Shown one piece after another: positions 61,821 through 64,000 of a stretch of 64,000 bases of DNA (its first letter is position 1; every line of letters begins with the position of its first letter). Below the pieces are notes generated by a model. That model made no database searches. It worked only from the letters and a program-made list of their open reading frames with translations, and had not been told where the DNA came from. The position numbers were made by a program, and so were the translations under genes. The DNA comes from Hyphomicrobium_A sp963745205 (lineage in GTDB: Bacteria > Pseudomonadota > Alphaproteobacteria > Rhizobiales > Hyphomicrobiaceae), in contig CAVUWX010000016.1 in the NCBI GenBank assembly GCA_963745205.1, positions 62,001-126,000 on the forward strand, written 5' to 3'.

Positions 61821-63368
61821 TCACTCCCACTCGATCGTGCCGGGGGGCTTGGAGGTGATGTCGTAGACGACGCGATTGATGCCGCGCACCTCGTTGATGA
61901 TGCGCGTCGCGGTCGCGCCCAGGAACGCGTGCGAAAAATCGTAGTAGTCGGCGGTCATGCCGTCGGTCGAGGTCACCGCGCGAAGTGCGCACACGTAGTC
62001 GTAGGTGCGCGCGTCCCCCATCACGCCGACGGTGCGCACGGGCAAAAGCACCGCGAACGCCTGCCAGATCGCGTCATAGAGCCCGGCCTTGCGGATCTCG
62101 TCGAGGTAAATGGCGTCGGCCTGGCGCAGAATCGCGAGCCGCTCCTCCGTCACCTCGCCGGGAATGCGGATCGCCAAGCCCGGCCCGGGGAACGGATGGC
62201 GCTTGACGAAACTTTCGGGCAGCCCCAGCTCGCGCCCGAGCGCGCGCACCTCGTCCTTGAACAGCTCGCGCAGCGGCTCGACCAGCTTGAGGTTCATGCG
62301 CTCGGGCAGGCCGCCCACGTTGTGGTGCGACTTGATCGTCACCGATGGCCCGCCGGTCGAGGACACGCTCTCGATCACGTCGGGGTAGAGCGTGCCCTGC
62401 GCCAGGAACTTCGCCCCGCCGAGCTTCTTTGCCTCCGCCTCGAACACGTCGATGAACAGCGCGCCGATGGTCTTGCGCTTCTGCTCCGGGTCGGTCGCGC
62501 CGGCGAGGGCATCGAGGAACAGCTTCTTCGCATCGACGTGCACCAGCGGGATGTTGTAGTGCCCGCGAAACAGGCGCACGACCTCCTCGGCTTCGTTTTG
62601 GCGCAAAAGTCCGTGGTCGACGAAGATGCAGGTGAGCTGGTCGCCGATCGCCTCGTGGATCAACACGGAGGCGACGGCGCTATCGACGCCGCCCGACAGC
62701 CCGGAGATGACGCGCGCATGGCCGACCTTGGCGCGGATCTTTTGCACCTCGCTGGTACGGAAATGCGCCATGGTCCAGTCGCCCGGTAGGCGCGCGATCT
62801 TGTGCACGAAGTTTGAAAGCAGCTTGCCGCCATCGGGGGTGTGCACCACCTCGGGGTGGAACATGGTCGTGTAGATGCGGCGCGCCTCGTCGCTGGCGAT
62901 GGCGAACGGCGCGTTCTCGCTCACAGCCTTGACGGTGAACCCGTCGGGCAGTCGCGTGACGCGATCGCCGTGGCTCATCCACACGGGGTAGCGCTTGCCG
63001 ACCTCCCAGATGCCGTCAAACAGCGCGCTCTTCTCCCTGATCTCGACCTCGGCGCGGCCGAACTCCGCCGGGTGGCCGCCTTCGACCGTGCCGCCGAGTT
63101 GTACCGCCGTCGTCTGTTGGCCGTAACAGATGGAGAGGATCGGCAGGCCGGTTGCAAAGATCGCTTGCGGGACGCGCGGCGAGCCCGCGGTCGTCACCGA
63201 GGCCGGACCGCCCGACAGGATCAGCGCCTTCGGCTTTAGCCGCGCGATCGCGGCTTCCGCGGTGTCGAACGGCACGATCTCGGAATAGACGCCGGCTTCG
63301 CGCACGCGCCGCGCGATGAGCTGCGTCACCTGGCTGCCGAAGTCGATGATGAGGACGGTGTCCGTCAT
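61821..63368 (-). CDS. guaA: GMP synthase (glutamine-hydrolysing)
   Basis: A 515-residue enzyme that aminates XMP to GMP. Class I amidotransferase: VLIIDFGSQVTQLIARRVRE, catalytic Cys in LSICYGQQTTAVQLGG, His/Glu in MFHPEVVHTPDGG. PP-loop ATPase: ISGLSGGVDSAVASVLIHE. C-terminal dimerisation: IRIPGEVTEERL and ending RVVYDITSKPPGTIEWE. The start at 63368 (MTDTVLIIDFGSQ) is preferred over the ATG at 63419. Confidence 0.98.
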   Translation of the reverse strand: MTDTVLIIDFGSQVTQLIARRVREAGVYSEIVPFDTAEAAIARLKPKALILSGGPASVTTAGSPRVPQAIFATGLPILSICYGQQTTAVQLGGTVEGGHPAEFGRAEVEIREKSALFDGIWEVGKRYPVWMSHGDRVTRLPDGFTVKAVSENAPFAIASDEARRIYTTMFHPEVVHTPDGGKLLSNFVHKIARLPGDWTMAHFRTSEVQKIRAKVGHARVISGLSGGVDSAVASVLIHEAIGDQLTCIFVDHGLLRQNEAEEVVRLFRGHYNIPLVHVDAKKLFLDALAGATDPEQKRKTIGALFIDVFEAEAKKLGGAKFLAQGTLYPDVIESVSSTGGPSVTIKSHHNVGGLPERMNLKLVEPLRELFKDEVRALGRELGLPESFVKRHPFPGPGLAIRIPGEVTEERLAILRQADAIYLDEIRKAGLYDAIWQAFAVLLPVRTVGVMGDARTYDYVCALRAVTSTDGMTADYYDFSHAFLGATATRIINEVRGINRVVYDITSKPPGTIEWE

Positions 63369-63534
63369 AAGGTTAATGGCTTCCGTTGAGCCGCGGCGGG
63401 AGGGCGACCTGGCACGCAACTTGTTTGTACTTCCGTAAGCCTGGGGCGGGCAGTGTGCGCATCCCCCGATCGAGGCCCCGTTTTATAGCGACGCGCGCAG
63501 GAACTTGGGAGTCAGGCCGTTGGCAAATGTGGAG

Positions 63535-64000
63535 ATGTCGCTGAAGCGCCTGCAAATCGCGCAAGCGGCCGCCGCGGAGCCGGACCCGCGGGCGGAGCTT
63601 TTCCGCGAATCGCTCTCCGACAGAGCGCGGCGCTGGCTGCTGGGGACCGTGTATGCCTGCCACCCCAAGCGCGTGGGCGACCTGCCCTACCTCCTCGCAT
63701 TCACACTCGCCGACATCGCCCGCGGCGGCACGCGCGTCCCCGACCAGGGCGCGACGCACGCCCGGCCCGATACCTTCGCCGGCGTGTGCCGCGATATTTC
63801 TCCCGAGACGATCATGGCGGCGGCGCGACTGGGGTTCTTCCCGTGGACGCATTTCGGCCCGCTCAAGTGGTGGACGCGCAAGGATCGCATGGTGCTTTTT
63901 CCCAATGAGCAGCGCATCGGCAAGCGCCTGCGTCGCGACATGAAGAAATCGGACTACCGCGTCACCTTCGACGATGCCTTCGACGAGGTCGTCAAGGCCT
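63535..64000 (+). CDS. Aat-like (L/F-transferase family) protein, 5' part
   Basis: A frame open to the window edge, ~155 residues so far, divergent from guaA. N-part: MSLKRLQIAQAAAAEPDPRA and SDRARRWLLGTVYACHPKRV, LPYLLAFTLADIARGGTRVP; then ISPETIMAAARLGFFPWTHF, GPLKWWTRKDRMVLFPNEQR and a segment ending VTFDDAFDEVVKA, matching the N-terminal part of Aat (I.P..L..AY..GIFPM..., W..P..R.ILPL...). It has an additional ~85-residue N-terminal extension not in typical Aat. TTG (63520) and GTG (63529) are alternative starts. It is a second Aat-family gene in the window. Confidence 0.65.
   Translation, partial: MSLKRLQIAQAAAAEPDPRAELFRESLSDRARRWLLGTVYACHPKRVGDLPYLLAFTLADIARGGTRVPDQGATHARPDTFAGVCRDISPETIMAAARLGFFPWTHFGPLKWWTRKDRMVLFPNEQRIGKRLRRDMKKSDYRVTFDDAFDEVVKA

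Overview
The window is high-GC chromosomal DNA from an alphaproteobacterium, most probably of the order Hyphomicrobiales (Rhizobiales). This rests on recognisable gene content and order: ChpT of the CtrA phosphorelay, DUF2277 and DUF1134 proteins, the amiC-PBP1A-prfB run divergent from RNase E, the panB-YfgM-like-BamB-like-der run, and the M48 protease-DsbA-aroQ-accB-accC-aat run. No complete phage, insertion sequence, CRISPR array, rRNA or tRNA was seen. It reads as core chromosome with small lineage-specific insertions. The genus cannot be fixed by eye.

Layout. 1-2.7 kb: end of a DUF4159/VWA membrane operon. 2.8-6.2 kb: three tandem paralogous four-helix membrane proteins, with a TPP riboswitch between the first and second and thiC after the third. 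6.2-17.6 kb: accessory genes, including a DUF347 membrane protein, duplicated small secreted proteins, a zeta-toxin-like ATPase, an HxlR regulator with a divergent membrane protein, SYLF and SPFH proteins, an FTR1/cupredoxin iron uptake pair, a UBP-type zinc finger, a uracil-DNA glycosylase and an old yellow enzyme. 17.8-28.9 kb: bactofilin, a frameshifted coiled-coil gene, CysQ, ChpT, a FetAB-like exporter, secreted proteins, a cold-shock ORF running into a secreted-protein gene, RlmJ and HolC. 29-34 kb: der, BamB-like, YfgM-like, panB. 34-41.9 kb: L,D-transpeptidase, MOSC/NnrU, an operon of three methyltransferases (RlmI-like, TrmH-like, PRMT-like) and a Tat-signal nucleoside deaminase. 41.9-51.6 kb: prfB with its programmed frameshift, PBP1A, AmiC, RNase E and an LTXXQ protein. 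51.7-60 kb: aminotransferase, M48 protease, DsbA, aroQ, accBC, aat, then a hairpin-rich non-coding stretch with a candidate sRNA. 60-64 kb: DoxX, an ArsR/SRPBCC pair behind a clear operator, DUF4431, guaA and the start of a second Aat-like gene.

Themes. Many genes serve the cell envelope: PBP1A, AmiC, L,D-transpeptidase, BamB-like, M48 protease, DsbA and bactofilin. Others serve translation and RNA: RNase E, RF2, Der, RlmJ, the methyltransferase operon and Aat. The least explained items are the TPP-riboswitch-controlled small membrane proteins, a 25-codon ORF with a perfect Shine-Dalgarno and its own terminator, a candidate anti-Shine-Dalgarno sRNA near 60.0 kb, repeated TGTTCC-N4-GGAACA palindromes, and the cold-shock ORF that has lost its stop. 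Three otherwise intact genes carry a net +1 frameshift (19.04, 38.96 and 41.42 kb), so assembly indels must be excluded before calling them pseudogenes.
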